Of a stretch of 64,000 nt of DNA, positions 10,288 through 23,300 are shown in pieces. Made by a program: the position numbers and the translations under genes. The first letter of the stretch is position 1. Each line of letters starts with the position of its first letter. This DNA comes from Laburnicola sp. R22_1. Its lineage: Eukaryota > Ascomycota > Dothideomycetes > Pleosporales > Didymosphaeriaceae. The notes under the pieces are model-generated. The model was not told the origin of the DNA, did not search any database, and was given only the letters and a program-made list of their open reading frames with translations. The stretch lies in assembly GCA_014281115.1 (NCBI GenBank), contig JACONQ010000016.1, positions 248,001 to 312,000 of the forward strand, given 5' to 3'.

Positions 10288-11177
10288 AATATGAAGTAGA
10301 GTCCTCCTTAAGCTTCTTCTATAGATATCCTTTGACGTCTTGCATGCCAAGTTGCCTTATAAAGTTGGTGTGCTTTTGACGTACAAGGCTCTTAGTAAGT
10401 CCGTTGGCTAGCATCTGATTAGTAGCCTTCTACTGGACTGATATACGTCCTTCTGCCTGTTCTTGTCTTAGCCAATGCTGGTGAGTGTCGACGTGGCGTA
10501 GTTTTGTGAATAGCTTGTCCTTATCCTTAGTGATGATCCCTACTATCTGTAGGTTATTGCAGTAGATCGCTGACGTAGTCTCTAGGTCGAAGTTGATGTT
10601 CTTAAAGAGTTGATTCTAAGCTTGAAGCTCGCTAGTAGCTGTTAATAGAGCTAGAAGCTCTGCTTTAGTAGTTGACTTTATAACTAAGCGTTATAGAGTT
10701 GCTTTTTAATTAATAGGCATGCTGTAAAGCACAAATAGGTATCCCTAAGAGCTTTGCCTAGTCTCTAAGTCGTCTGCAAAAGCTGCGTCTGATGCTCTAT
10801 AGAATAGTGGTTCTCTATTAGCTAGTCTTGCACCCCCTAAGCTTAAGCTTAGGTAGATGGCTTGACTGCTAGTGTCTCCTTGAGCTCCTATAGCTAACCT
10901 CTTTGTCCCAACTAGATACTTCCACACATGATATGCTGCGCTGACATGCTTCTGTCCTGGATTCTGTAGGTAACGAGATAGTTCTAAGTGAGCATGTGCG
11001 ACGTCTGGCCGTGTGTACATCGCTATGTAGGCTAGCGATCTGACAAGTTCTTGATAGAGTTTCGTACGCTGATCCTCTGGCTCTTCTGTGCTCAGGCCAA
11101 AACGGCTATCTGCTAGCGGTACTGCTGGGTATCTCGTGCTTGTGATGTTGTACTTCTTCGCCACCTTATCTATAAAG
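10288..11177 (-). pseudogene. A2 fragment: C-terminal RT and RNase H
   Basis: Third-from-last part of the A2 polyprotein, read on the minus strand. The frame at 10745-11164 (MAKKYNITSTRYPAVPLADS...) aligns with A1 at 52309-52730 (AKKYNIAQGSTKYPAVPLAD), including YTRPDVAHAHLELSRYL and YRASDAAFADDLETR. The rest of RNase H down to 10288 is interrupted by stops. It is cut at 11177 by the LINE and at 10287 by element B. At the position where A1 has a TAA (53099-53101) this copy still reads CAA, which indicates that the A1 stop is a C-to-T mutation and not the natural end. Confidence 0.88.
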
Positions 11178-11195
11178 ATAGATAGATAGATAGAA
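11178..11195 (-). repeat. (TATC)n 3' tail of the LINE
   Basis: About four ATAG/GATA units (TATC on the element's sense strand) directly abut the TSD. A microsatellite-like tail of this kind marks the 3' end of several LINE clades. Confidence 0.75.
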
Positions 11196-12099
11196 TTGAT
11201 TTACGTCCAGTAGACTTGGCTGAGAGCCTTTATCTACATAGGCCTCCCGTGGGGCATGGGGGACGCGTCTCTCCCCGTAAGGGGGAGACGGGTCGTGCAA
11301 TAGCTGCTCTATAAAAGCCTGTTAACTCTCCTAAACTCCTCCGTGCGAGTAAAGTAAGAAGTCTAGTCTAGCGCCTATGTGCGCAGGATCTTGTCCCTAA
11401 GGGAACGTTATATTTACTTGCTTCTTCAATTAAGCCCTATTAGAGCTGGTCAGCTGAGGAGCTGCCGAAGGTACTTTTGTCCCTCGCGGGCGTTTGTTGG
11501 AGGCCCGCTGGGTCGCTGGGGCCAGCTGGCGAAGCATCTTCGTGCTTTCCGGCAGTGGACTAGATGGCTAGGGGCCTTTTCTTTTCCGCATGCGCAGGTA
11601 AGGGTTGCGTCCTTATGTCTGAATTTCTTGTGATACTAGGCGTAGTCACTGTGCATAGTCCTAGTTGACAAGAGTTTAGCTAAGATTTGACGGCTAAGGC
11701 TGAGCTCTGCTGGTGCAGCTGTGCTTGTGTAGCATAGGCCCTACTGATTGTACTATGTAGAGAGCTTCGTCTTGTGTTGTCTCCACTATTCTATTTCCGC
11801 AAGGCGGTGATTAATCGGGGCGTCTGACTGTAGCCCTGTGATCGTGGGCTCGGCAGCTTGTAGTTCTGGAGGGTGAGGGCTGTGAGCCTCTAGGTCCGCT
11901 AGGCGATCCGCCTTTTCATTTCCTTGTATGCCTATGTGTCCTAGGGACTAGTGTACTCGGACGCCTGACGTCTCTATGACCTGTTAGCATTGGAGGAAGG
12001 CCTACTGAGAAGAGGGTGGTGCGTTCCCTTGTAGGCACTATATAACTGACGTGCTGTTAATGTATATCTAGATTCGTTGCATGCGGAGGGCTGGATCGC

Positions 12100-15000
12100 G
12101 CATAATGTGCTCCAGCCCTCGCTATGCCCCTATAGCTTCTGCGTTAAACACATGGGAGCGTGCATTGAGTGAGCCTCTGCCTAGGCCAACTTTCTGTCCG
12201 CCTTGGTATACGGCGTAGCTGTACGTAACATGCTTGATCCCTTTGAGGCTCTGCTCCGAGCTGTTAGAGAAAACCGTGACTTTGTCCTGTAGGAGGTGTG
12301 CCCACCATTCTTCAAAAGCCTTAGCCGCTTCTCTCTTCTTTACCCCCCCTGTTGGGTCCGTCCAACAGTCAGGCGAGTAATAAGGTTTCATAAGGACTAG
12401 TCTTGGGACTAGGTTAAGGAGTAAGCCAACGCGCTCGACGATAGTCCTGGGTTGCTGTGGGCTTCCCGCGCCTCTGCCCTGCCGGATTTGTGGGGTCTGT
12501 GCCCGCTTAGTGAGGGGGTGTCTATTGTCTATTGTTTGCAGGTGTATAGCAAACCTAAGCTTCGCGTTTTTGAGGGCAACTAGGCCTAAGGGCAGACTAG
12601 CATCCCTGAATAGTGTGGCTGTGGGTGTAGTCCTGTATACAGGCAGGACGCCTTATGCGGCGAGGGCTAGCGTCTTGTAGACAATATTGACGTGGTCTCC
12701 AAGCCTAGCGCTAACCTTGTTGGCCTAAGCCTGTTGTCGTATGCGAGCGGGCTTCATGCGACCCCTATACCACGCCTCTGCTCTATAGAGTAGTTGCGGG
12801 ACGATGTAGGTGATGACAGCCTTGCGCAATAAAGCCGCCAGGGGGCCGCAGGTGGTTCGGGCCAAGCTTCGAATATGAAGGGCCACCTTGCGGGCCTTAG
12901 CGGCTCGTTCAGCAACATGTTGCTTAAATATAAGCTTTTAGTTAAACTAGACTCCAAGCTATTAGAGTGCTGGCTACTGTGGCGAGTCCTGATTCTGTGT
13001 GACTAGGTGGATTGTTAGTGTGTTGTTAACTACGCAGGGTGGCGCTGTGGGCCCTCTCTGGCGGGTAAGGTGTATTATTTCTATCTTTTTGGGTGCGAAA
13101 GCCACTTGGTTGTCGTCTCCCCACTGTATGACGTCCCTAACGTTATTCGCGACAAGGAGGTTGCTCTCCTCTAGAGTGTGGGCTGCCCTATAGAGGCAAA
13201 TGTCGTTAGTATATCCAAAGCGTAGATTGTCGCCAGCTTTTATAAGTTTAGCGAGGTATAGCGTGTATAGTACTGGTGAAAGTGGCGAGCCTTGTGGAGT
13301 GCCGCATTGTACTAGGTGGGTGGGGGTGATCAATTTGCCCAGCCTAACCCTTACCCGCCTTTCTGTGAGAAAACTGTTCGTTAGCTAGAGAGCCTTGGTG
13401 GCCTAGCCTTGTGCCTTTATGCGGTGTAGCAGTCGGTTGACTAGGAGGGCATTAAACGCCCCCTGCACGTCTATAGTGACTATGGTCACGCATTTCCCCT
13501 GGGCGAAGGCCCTCTCCACGTCGTGCGTGAAGGCTGTGACTATGTCTATCGCGGACCTCTTCGGCAGGGCTCCTGTGTGCTGTGAGCTAAGGACCCCTTC
13601 TGTTATTGCCGTCCAGGCTATCCGTCTAGCAATAATTCGCTCAAATACTTTGCCAAAGCAAGACAGCAAGGCAATAGGCTGGAACGCCTGTAGGGTGCTC
13701 CTATCCTTCTTGCCCACCTTGGGTATCATGGTTACTTCGGCTAGCTTCCACGCCTGGGGGAAGTAGCTGAGTTAGAGGCACCAGCGGAAGATACCGCAGA
13801 CGCGCTCCCAAATAGTATGCTAGCATGCTTTGAGTAGCCTAACTGTGACTCTATTTGGCCCTAGTAAGGTGCTAGTAACACTGATAATATTCCTTTCTAC
13901 TTCTTCTATTAAGAGGTATGTGTCCTATAGGAGGGTAGGCCCTTCCTATAGGGATGGAGGTGCAGCTAGGTCGTCATCTGCGTTGAAGCGGCAGAGGATG
14001 GCTTGGCGGAGGGCTTTGGCCTTCCTCTCCTCGTCGTAGATAGGCGTGCCGTTAATAATTAGTGGCGCGTCTGGGCGAGTGGGCTTAAGGCGGTGCTAGC
14101 TAATAATTTTATAAAGGTCCTTATTATCCGCAACGTTGTCTATAGTGTGCTGCTAGTAGGCTCTTTTTGCCTTTCGTACGACCGTGTGGAAGATATAGGT
14201 TGCGTCTGTGGGTCCTTAACCTGTGTGTCCGTCCATCGAGCGTAGGTGTTCTCGGCGAGCCTCGCGGCACTCGTCCGTCCACTAGGGGGCAGAGCGCCCT
14301 GCCCCACAATTGGCCTTCCCTACTGTGTGTATGCCCTTATTAATGACCTAAGTAAGAGTGTCTATGCATGCTTCCAGCTCATTACTAGTTAGGCTGGCAG
14401 GGTTAGGAATCTAGTGTATTCCCAAGGCTACCATGCCAGTGAACTTCGGTAGCTGGTCTGTTGGAACCTAGTAGTGATATTTTTCAAGGGATTGTCGGCC
14501 ACGCCCTGGGATTGTAGTGACCTGGGTGACGTGGTCTGAGCCGCATTGCAGGTCTAGTCAGACTACTATTCTTGCGAAAGGAATGTTTAAGAAGGTAAGG
14601 TTAATAATATAACCCACCCAGTGCGTCGCCTGGCCTGGCTCCCTAATGAAATCCATGCCGCTCTTAGCTGCCTATTTAGCGAGTTTAGCTCCGCCTTATG
14701 ATGTAATAACGCCAGGCTTAAACGTGTTGTGCTTGGCGTTGAAATCCCCTCCCACCACACAACGAGATAGGGGGGACAGGTAGGTAATGTAGTCCAGGAC
14801 CTGTGGGGCCTGTAGTTATCTATAGGTGTTTAGCACAAATATGCTGTTCACTTCCACCTACTACAGGTCCCTATCCTAGAGTAACCTTCGATATGTAATG
14901 CGGAGGCCTGCCCCCTTCCAGATGTATGTCATTACCCTCGGCCGTTGGGTCACCCATTCTGCTGGGTCGTCCCACGCTTCCACCAGTGGGTGGTGTGTGT

Positions 15001-15350
15001 AGCCAGGGTGCGTTGAGGTTCGTGTGCCTACGCATGTGAACGGTTCCTATATACATAGGACATTAATTCCTTCGCTATAAGCTATTTTAAGGGCGGCAAT
15101 GTGGCTAGGCAAACCCTTGCCTACATTAACCCACCTAATCTGTATGTCCTTAGCCTTCTTAGGGGCGCGCCGCTGGTTTAGTGGTTGTTCTACTATAATG
15201 CGGAGGAATCGTTCATGTCCAAGTCCACTTTCTGGGACAAGGCAGTGTGCCTATTCTGGGGGTCTACGCTCTGCGCAGATAGCTGTGCCAGGTTTAGGGA
15301 CCTTTAATGGGAGGCGTTCCTAGTTAGCCTAGAGTTCTGTCTGTTAATTG
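12100..15350 (-). pseudogene. LINE ORF2: endonuclease, reverse transcriptase, RNase H
   Basis: Read from right to left. The AP-type endonuclease lies at about 15350-14280, with VNVGKGLPSHIAALKIAYSE, VVGGDFNAKH and GSDHV. The RT is at about 13900-12960: VAMIPKVGKKDR-like entry (MIPKVGKKDRS), AFQPIALLSCFGKVFERI, IDVQGAFNA, CGTPQGSPLSPVLYTLYLAK, and the catalytic box FGYTND where FGYADD is expected, so one of the two catalytic aspartates is Asn. RNase H is at about 12391-12122 (TVFSNSSEQ..., GRGSLNARSHVFNAEAIGA), where an Asp of the expected SDGS motif is also Asn. Many in-frame stops interrupt it. Asp-to-Asn through G-to-A fits RIP. ORF2 of active relatives makes the enzyme that nicks target DNA and copies the RNA in place. 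Confidence 0.88.
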
Positions 15351-15639
15351 GTGTTCTGGCCGGCGTTAGGGCCTAGAGGGCTGTACGCTTTTTCTGGGTT
15401 TCAATAGTGGCGGGTATGCTGTTCTGGTCTGCAGGGGCTGCCTGCGTAACTGGTAATAATTCCTGGGAGAGCTGTTGTTCCACTAGCTGTTGTACCTGTT
15501 GCTTAACTAGGTTGTGCACCTACTAAAAGGCGCGTTGTCCAGCGCGTTAGAGCACTATAAGCTCTTTCTTAGTAGGTTTAATAATCCTACTGTCCACTCT
15601 CTGGGGGGTTGCAGGGCAGGTGTTGTGGCCAGACTGATG

Positions 15640-16932
15640 GGGTCCTTAGCAGTTCACGCACTTCTCCTTGTAGGTGCACTCTGCGCCCACTAGTCCGGCA
15701 TGGCCAGTGATTTTCTCTCCACAGTGAGCGCACCTGGCAGCCTTCGTACACTTTGTGGGGTTGCAGTAGCCCTGGCAGCTGTCTTCGTGTTGTACTATCG
15801 CCGCCTTCTTAATAATTTCCTTAGACTAGTCGCTAGTTCTAAAGAGTTGGAAGGACTGTACTGGTTTAAGGAAAGAGATAACCCAGGTGATTAGGCCTCT
15901 CTCGTTACGGCTGTGTCTAGAGGGCTGGTAGCTAATTGGCTGCACCTTAGTCTGGGCAGCGGCCTCTGCCTCGACGTCTTGTAGGGTGATGGGAGTTTCT
16001 TCCCCTAGAAGGCTCCTATAGGCGCACTGGACGTTCTGAACAGCGTAGTTATGCCACCTCTGCGGGAGGGTAGCCCCATCACCGTTAATAGCACGGATCA
16101 TTTTAGCCTGGTTTTCTTGCTCCATGAGTTGGTCGCGGATTGTCTTGTTGGCTGGGGTTAGTGCCCATCCTGTCTTAGTGGCTGTGGCCTGGGGAATGTC
16201 GGTTATCTGAAGTCCTGTTGCTCTGCAGATGGCCTGCCGGATAGCCATTAGTGCTGGGTTGAGGAGTTGGATTGTGGTAGGCACTGTAAGTAGGATGCGG
16301 ATGTCGTCGTCTTGTCGCGCCTGTGTGGTGCGAGCTGGTGATGCCCGTGCACGTCCTCTTTGGGACGTGCTTCTAGAAGTGGGATAGTCGCTCTCCCTTA
16401 AGGAGGATGCAGCAGCATCTGCGTAAGTCTTGCGGGAGCGTTAGGCGGCGCTCGAGTAGGCGCCGCTGCTGTTGCTGTCGCTGGCCAGGCTGCTAGTATT
16501 GCTGCCCATGTTAGTGACTGAGGTGGTAATAGCCTGAATAACCAGGCGCCGGAGGTCGTTCGCGATCCCCACATCCTTAGGGCTCTTATAGCTTATCATA
16601 CAGTTGTCGATAGCCTCTGCTAAGGCTGTAGTGATGATCTTGCGCCTCTGAATGGCATGTATGGCGGCGGCGAAATGAGGGGCAATCGCGCTGGTGACGT
16701 TGTCAGTTGCTGCTGCTGTTGCTGCTCCAGCCCTGTCCTGGGTGTTCGCACTACCACTGAGTTGGAGGCGTGCCGGCGCGCGGATATCCATCACGCGGGA
16801 CCTCTTAGAGGTGCGAAAATTGTTCTGTCTCGGGGACTTGGGTCCTCCTGGCCCGGTGCAGCCCTCAGAGGGGGGCTGCTGGCGGTTGGGGGTTACCTCA
16901 GCCGCCGCTGCAGAGTCTGCAGTTTCTGCCAT
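15640..16932 (-). pseudogene. LINE ORF1 (gag-like, zinc knuckles)
   Basis: The start is taken as the ATG at 16932 (MAETADSAAAAEV), ahead of an Ala/Pro/Arg-rich N terminus. A TAA at 16443-16441 breaks the frame, and the same frame resumes to 15826 (TTIQLLNPALMAIRQAICRATG). Downstream, in a shifted frame, at about 15800-15640 there is a Cys/His cluster that reads as two zinc knuckles (CTKAARCAHCGEKITGHAG). ORF1 proteins of this clade bind the element RNA. The frame change between 15826 and the knuckles implies an indel. Confidence 0.8.
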
Positions 16933-17072
16933 TTTCCTTACTACGCAATAGCGCAATGAGTAGAGGGCGGAGGGAGGCTGGAGTTCGCAAAATCCAGCCT
17001 GTTTCAACTAAATTCAGATGAAAAATTGATGGAAAATACCAATCTCGGAATTTGAGTTTTGAGTTGTCGGTG

Positions 17073-19971
17073 ACCTTATCTATAAAGCTGTCTTGGAGCA
17101 GCTATATTTGCTTCTGCTTACGGTCTCAAATAACTTATATGCCTAGGAACTACTTTAGCTCTCCTAGGTATTGTGTGTTGTAGGTTGCTCTTAGCTGTCT
17201 GTCGAATAGATAGTATGTGTCTTAATTGCTGCGGGATACAGCTACCACTATATTATTAGCAAAGAAGAAGACAATAAGCTAGTTACTGCTGTATAGACAG
17301 GGCACTCCAGGCACCTGTCTTAGTTCTATCTTCTTAAGCGTTGTAGTGAGATGCTTGTACCATAGTTGCGGCGCGTTACGGAGTCCGTATAGAGCGCGCT
17401 TGAGCTCTAGCAGTTTTCCAAGTTCTTTATCGTATCCTTCTGGACAGCGTACGTAGGTAAGTCGATCGAGCTCCGCATTGAGAAAGGCATTGAGTACATC
17501 GTACTGGTATAGATCTAGGTCGAAGGCTGCTGCCAGGGCGATAAGGCATCGGAAGATCTTCGCAGCCAGTGTAGCTGCGTATGTGTCGCCCCAGTCTTGC
17601 TGCAGATCTCCTTGGACAACTAGTCAAGCTTTGAATTTGTAGAGGTATCTATCTTTGTTGAACTTGTACAAGAATACCCACATAAGTGGTAGCACCTTAG
17701 CATCTGCTTGCTTAGCGAGCTCTATAGCTCTTCCAAAGCATCTATGGTTAATAACACTGTTAATCTTAACTCTGCTTGCCTTCTTAAGCTTAGCACTAAA
17801 TGGGTAATAATCTAGATCCTTCTACCTCTTTAGCTCTGGTGGCAGCTAATTATAATGTAGTTAAGTCTTTAGCGCCTTGCTAAGTAGCTTTGCTAGTGCT
17901 ATAGGGTTAATATAGGCAGCGAATGTTGCCAGATACGTGCTAAAGCTCTTTGGCTTCTAACTTCGCTTACCCTCTATTACATTCTTCTATAATAGTTAAC
18001 TAGCAATCTCCTTTTGTTGCTTTGCGTTGTTTGTTGTTTAATTTAGCTCTTCTCCCTCTAAAGCTAGAGCGTAGCCTTTCCTCTAGCCTGTGTTGTCTAG
18101 TAACTGGCGCAGTCCGTGCTTCTTTAGCGTCTCTTCTAGAGTTATAAGAGCTAGTTAAGTATTCTTAATCTTAGCCTTGGATTTAGAGTTAAACTTAAGC
18201 TCTGGCTTAGGCTTATAGGAATAGCCTTCTAGTGTAGACAGCTAATTAATTAATATGTCGCTGTGATTAGGCGTCTCCTTAATATTAAGCACCTCTGCTG
18301 CCTTACAAATATAACTCTTCTCTACGTACTTTTCTTACTTATTATAGAGCTTGCCTTGTAGAAAGACAACGTCTTGGGTTCGTATAACTTGTCTGATTGT
18401 TAGTAACCATACTCGAAATATGTTGGTTGAATTGAAGCCTACTAGGTGGCTGATTAGAGCTTGAGATTCGAGCTTGTCTTCCCTAGGTAGCTTCTCGTTG
18501 AGCACATACGCTCTCGCTTCGATCACCTTAAGGTAAGCGACTAATGGCTTTACTCCCTTGACTTTGGTGTATAGGCATTCCTATTGTATTGCTTCGGTTA
18601 GTGTACGATTGAGTAGATATATAGCTGACATAACGCACTTGTTGGCGTACGCTTTCAGTAGGCCTGCGTGTAGGCGTATAGCTCTGTCTTGAATTATAAT
18701 AGATTTGCCTGCGCGTTTGATGGCTCCACTCTAAGCTTCTATAGCTCTAGCCTTAATAGCAATTCTAAGATCTCTATAGAGCTCTAGTAGCTTAACATAT
18801 CCAGTCTCTATGTCTAGCCTTATAATAATAACTTGACTCTGGAATTGCCGCTTTATCTTGGCTAGTAATTGCTTAAAGACCTTTATTAGAGTAGCTATTA
18901 GAGTAGCCTTTATCTTATCTAGTATATAGTATTCTTTATGCCACTTTATGTATTAATTAAAAGTATAAAATAGGTATTAATTGCCATTATAGTAGCGCTC
19001 TCCTTGCTCTAGGAGCTGTATTAAATCTATGCTAATACGCTCGAATGGTCGAGTCGCTAGTTCTTAAGGTGGCCTTTGACTAATAATCTTTGTTAGCTTT
19101 GACTATATACACATCTTATAGTCCTTCTACTTTAGTGCTTGGTTATTTGTAATATGTAGGCCTTTAACGTTCTTAGGCAGGTGCTTAATTGCCTCTCTAC
19201 TAGTGTGACCCTATATAATATATACTTCCTTTATAGTTAACTGCAGTAGCTTCTTAGGCTTGTATAAAGGCTTCTTACGGGCGTGTGCTAAGGCTATAAG
19301 TAGAGGGCTAGCGTCTGGTCTCTTTATACCTTTAGTGTCTATTAACTAGTGTCTACTAGTATAGTTAAGCTTATAAATAACGTTCTTTCAGCTCTTCTAG
19401 TATAAGTAGTCTCGTCCTAAGTCGAAATAAATGCCTATTAATTAATAGTGTAACAGGCTAACAACATTAGTAAGAAATTCTAGGACATATATAATATATG
19501 TAAGCTCTATCTGCTCCGTGCCTCTAGGCGTATTAATAAGTAGGATAACATCTCCCTACTTATATATTAATAGCTCTTAATCTCCAGCCTTAATAACTTC
19601 ACCTATCCTATTAGCTTGCTTCTTCTAACTATAGGCTCTACTATTAGTAACGTGTGTGTTTAATTCTAAATTAAGAATCTATTAATTAATTAGACTCGGC
19701 TTAACTGTCTGCTTACTCGCGTAGTTAGAGCTTATAGTAAGCTGTAATATATAACTATTTAGCGTGTTAAGCGTAGGACTATAATTATTAAACTGTTAAG
19801 GTGCTATTAAGACTACAGACGCTACTAGTTCTACCTAGTCTCTAGTATTTATCGCGCTCCTATTCGCTTTAAGTGCTGCCTTTATAGCTTCTTTAAATAA
19901 TAATTAGCTTGCTATAGCCTTATTAAATCGTTCTTATATCTCAGGTTTAGGTATCTATCCTTAAGGCTTAC
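17073..19971 (-). pseudogene. A2 fragment: integrase and reverse transcriptase
   Basis: Minus-strand piece of A2 between the LINE and element C. At nucleotide level it mirrors A1 from about 49800 to 52300: the RT part (about 17090-17900), the linker, and the integrase part (about 18300-19300; for example 18335-18526 reads EARAYVLNEKLPREDKLESQ, compare A1 at 50860-50940). It is strongly AT-enriched toward 19971, with many stops. The first 15 bases repeat the LINE target site. Confidence 0.85.
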
Positions 19972-20198
19972 TGTCAGATTGGATAGGTGATCCGAACAAC
20001 TATCGTGGGTGGCAGGAGAGAGATGAAACAGCCCCTACCCAAATAGGGATAGTATGGAGGATTAGCCAAGAACCAAAACAGCGCACAAGCAAACCTTGAG
20101 AGAGGAGACACACAATCAACAGAATGAGTTAATCTCAACACTTATTAAAATTAAACCACCTTTCATCTTATTTATTAAGAATACCCTTATATCTGACA
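19972..20198 (+). repeat. 5' LTR of Copia C
   Basis: 227 bp, TGTCAGATTGG...ATATCTGACA. It differs from the 3' LTR in CCTTGAG versus CCTCGAG and GAGTTAATC versus GAGCCGATC. All four changes are C-to-T or G-to-A in this copy. Confidence 0.95.
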
Positions 20199-20211
20199 AT
20201 TAAGAGTCTCA
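20199..20211 (+). other. Primer-binding site of Copia C (tRNA-Lys(CUU) anticodon arm)
   Basis: ATTAAGAGTCTCA immediately follows the LTR. Its complement TGAGACTCTTAAT reads as the anticodon stem-loop of tRNA-Lys with anticodon CUU, not the 3' end of a tRNA. Element D has the same 13 bases at 56727-56739. Confidence 0.65.
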
Positions 20212-20305
20212 GTGCCTCTACCTTGAACACCAGAACAACCAGAACGCCGATACAACTCGAGCCGAAACGACGCGACGTCGCACAGAACGATAAAAATCCA
20301 TCAAG

Positions 20306-23300
20306 ATGTCAACTACCCCGAATCGCGACCCCACAGTAATCCTTATGGACTATACCCAGTGGATCAAGTGGATCGCACAACTGGAGTCGAAGTGTGTGTT
20401 GTTGAACGTCTGGTCGAAGATCGACCCCAAACAGATGGCCCAGCCACTCGCCGAACCTATCGCCCCAATTAGGCCCTTGATAGCCGACTATCAACCAGCT
20501 ACAGCGGCGATAAACCAACATCAAACCCAATACCGAGCGAATCACGGGCAGCACGCAGTGATACCCCCATTTGTACCGGCTCGACCGTCCGACCTCTCAA
20601 ACGCCGGCAAGACCTCATACAAAGAAGACGTAGACGACTTCAAGTCCATTTTTGAAGAATACAAGGTCCTCGATCAGAAACATCAACAAGAACAAACCCA
20701 CTTCTCTCAGGTCACTGACTTCATTTGGACAACAGTATCCTCACACCTATTCACCAACTGCTGCAAGCCGTCCTAACCATATCGAAGCTGGATAATTAAA
20801 CTCGCCGCTACTGTAGGCGTGAGATCAGAGGACAAGCTTAACAAAGCAAGGGAACGATACCAAGCAGCCTTTAAACTAATGAGGACAACAGCCCATTGGG
20901 ACACCTGGCTTACTGAAGTGGACCACGCGGTTACAGAAGCCAAAGCGACTGGTGTACCCGACTGCCTAAACGATCAATTTATTAAGAACGACTTTGTGAA
21001 AGCTACAGCAAAGAATTTCCAAGGATGGACAATCTTATTTATGGAAAACGGCCTCCCAGATCCTATAGTGACAGCCACCGACATGTTCCTACGATTTAGA
21101 AAACAAGCCAACCTACTATACCTAGCCAAGAGCAAATCGTCCAGAGCAGCCTTCTTAGCTAGAGGACCAACCCTCGCTGGAGAAGAAGCTAATAATAATG
21201 CCGATACCAAACCAACTTGCGGAAGAGGTCGTAACCAACGTCAAAAGCGCAGTTATCGCGATAGTGATACAATCGACCATACAACGCAGAAGTGTAAGGC
21301 TTGTGATGGACTATATGATTTTAACAAGTGTTGGTATGCAATGCCAGAGACAGCGCCTCCAAATTGGAGAGCCCGAGACGGCGTTAAGAGAATGGCTCAA
21401 GAAAGGATTAGTAATAATGCTGAACTTTAGGAGGAAATACGCTTAGCGAAAAGGCCACGATTAAAGACCCCAGCTCTCAAGAAGTCGCACTTAGCGACTC
21501 CAACAATAGAAGCTTCCACAGAGGAGTGACTATATAGAAGGCAAATTGGAGAGGTCAATATTGCGATAGCCGCCGCCTCTTTTATGACGAAACAGTCAAG
21601 GTACCCACTTGAACAATCCTTTATCCTTGACTCAGGGACAACGTGCCATGTAGCAAATAATATTAGACAATTCACGAACACTCGGCCACCCACACTAGGA
21701 GATTTCTTATGGGCAGGGAACTTACGCGTATGGATCATGGCATATGGCTTACTATATGTGAGAGTGAAGACTGCAGGCTCAACACGCCGCCTTCACCTTA
21801 GAGATGTGGCCTTCTGCCCAGACCTACACTGTAACCTTGTCTCATTTAGAGTACTCCGACAACAAGGCCTATGGTGGGATACCAAGTCAAACCCTACCGT
21901 ACTACGCCGATACGACGATAGCGCTGTTGCGCCCCTTGAAGAACGATACGGACAATGGGTTGTTGAGTACAACAATGTCTCTGAGCCAAAATTAACCTTT
22001 GCAACAACTAAAGCACGCACAATTAAGCCGCGACAACGAGCGAGTGGTGAGATGTGGCACAAACGACTGGGACACCCAGGACCTCAGGCACTTGAGCACC
22101 TCGTGCATCACTCTGAGGGGGTGAAGATTGTTGGCATTCCTACCGTCAAGTGCGACGCATGTGGAAGATCAAAGTCTAAGCGACAGATAAGAAGAACCCC
22201 CCAAACAATCCTAGAAGGTCCAGGAGAGCGAATAGCCCTAGACTTTCATGATTACGAAGAAGGGAGTAACACAAAGGAGAAGAGCCAAATGCTAATCATG
22301 TGCAGAGTTACCAGTATGCTATGGGATTTCTATTTCAAAGACAACCAACCTGCCAGATCAATCATTAAAACCCTCCAAACATTTATCACATTTATAAAGA
22401 ATCAATTTGGGATTGCGGTCAAAGTCATTGAGACTGATAATGAGACGTTTCGCTCAGCCGAAGCCCAGAGGTGGAGGGACGAGCAAGGTATAGCAGTGGA
22501 GCCCTCAGCACCTGATACCCAAGCCCAAAACGGCGGAGCTGAACGCTCAGGGGGTGTGGTAAAGGAGAAAGCTCGTGCAATGCGCCTTGACGCGAATCTA
22601 CTATGGGAAGTATGGCCTGAAGTGACTCGAACCGCCGTATACCTATACAATCGAACACCCAAGTATTCGAATCGCTGGAAGACGCCCTATGAAGCGTTCT
22701 TTACCGCTGTCGCCTTTCAAAATAGGATAGTCACGTCCCCACGCAAACCAAACCAATCCTATCTACAAGCATATGGCTGCAAGGCCTTTGCTATAACAGA
22801 TGATACAAAGCGTGGCAAAGGACGTCTACAAAGACTTGACCTAAAGGCATGGATTGGATACTTAGTGGGTTACGTTTCCTCAAATATCTTCAGGATATGG
22901 ATACTGTTGATAGGTAAGGTTATTAGCACCCGCGACGTAGTGTTCAACAAAGATAGCATCTTTAACAGAGATATGAAACACATTATGGACAATCTTATGC
23001 ACAGTACCCTTGAAGAAATTGCAACTTGGATCAGGACGATAGAGCTACCGCCTTCACCATCACAACAGAACGATGCTACAAGCAGGTTCTATGAGGATGA
23101 AGCGACGGACGACTCTCCTTCTGAGCAAGTGGGGACACCCCAGTACGACGAGCGCGGGAAGAAGGTCATACCCTACCCGACGCCGCCAAGTACACCACCA
23201 CCAGCAGCCTTATTAGCGCAACTAATAAGCTCAGATGGATACAAGCAGTGCCCCAACTCGCTGCCCAGCGCTAGAGATAATCAGGAGCTAGATCCAGCCC

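Larger units (their letters stand above)
11178..17072 (-). mobile_element. Tad/I-like non-LTR retrotransposon (LINE), full length, decayed
   Basis: 5,895 bp in minus orientation, flanked by a perfect 15-bp duplication ACCTTATCTATAAAG (11163-11177 and 17073-17087), the variable-length TSD expected of target-primed reverse transcription. The 5' end is at 17072. The 3' end carries a short tandem (TATC)n tail at 11178-11195 instead of poly(A). Two coding regions are visible: an ORF1 with zinc knuckles, and an ORF2 with endonuclease, RT and RNase H in that order, the layout of the fungal Tad1 clade. It inserted into the RT region of A2. Stops and lost catalytic residues show it is inactive. Confidence 0.92.

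Noticed and set aside
17427..17627. Minus-strand open frame in the A2 RT region (repeated on the plus strand at 51697-51951)
   Set aside because: It is a different frame of the real RT coding sequence in both A2 and A1, open only because of codon bias.
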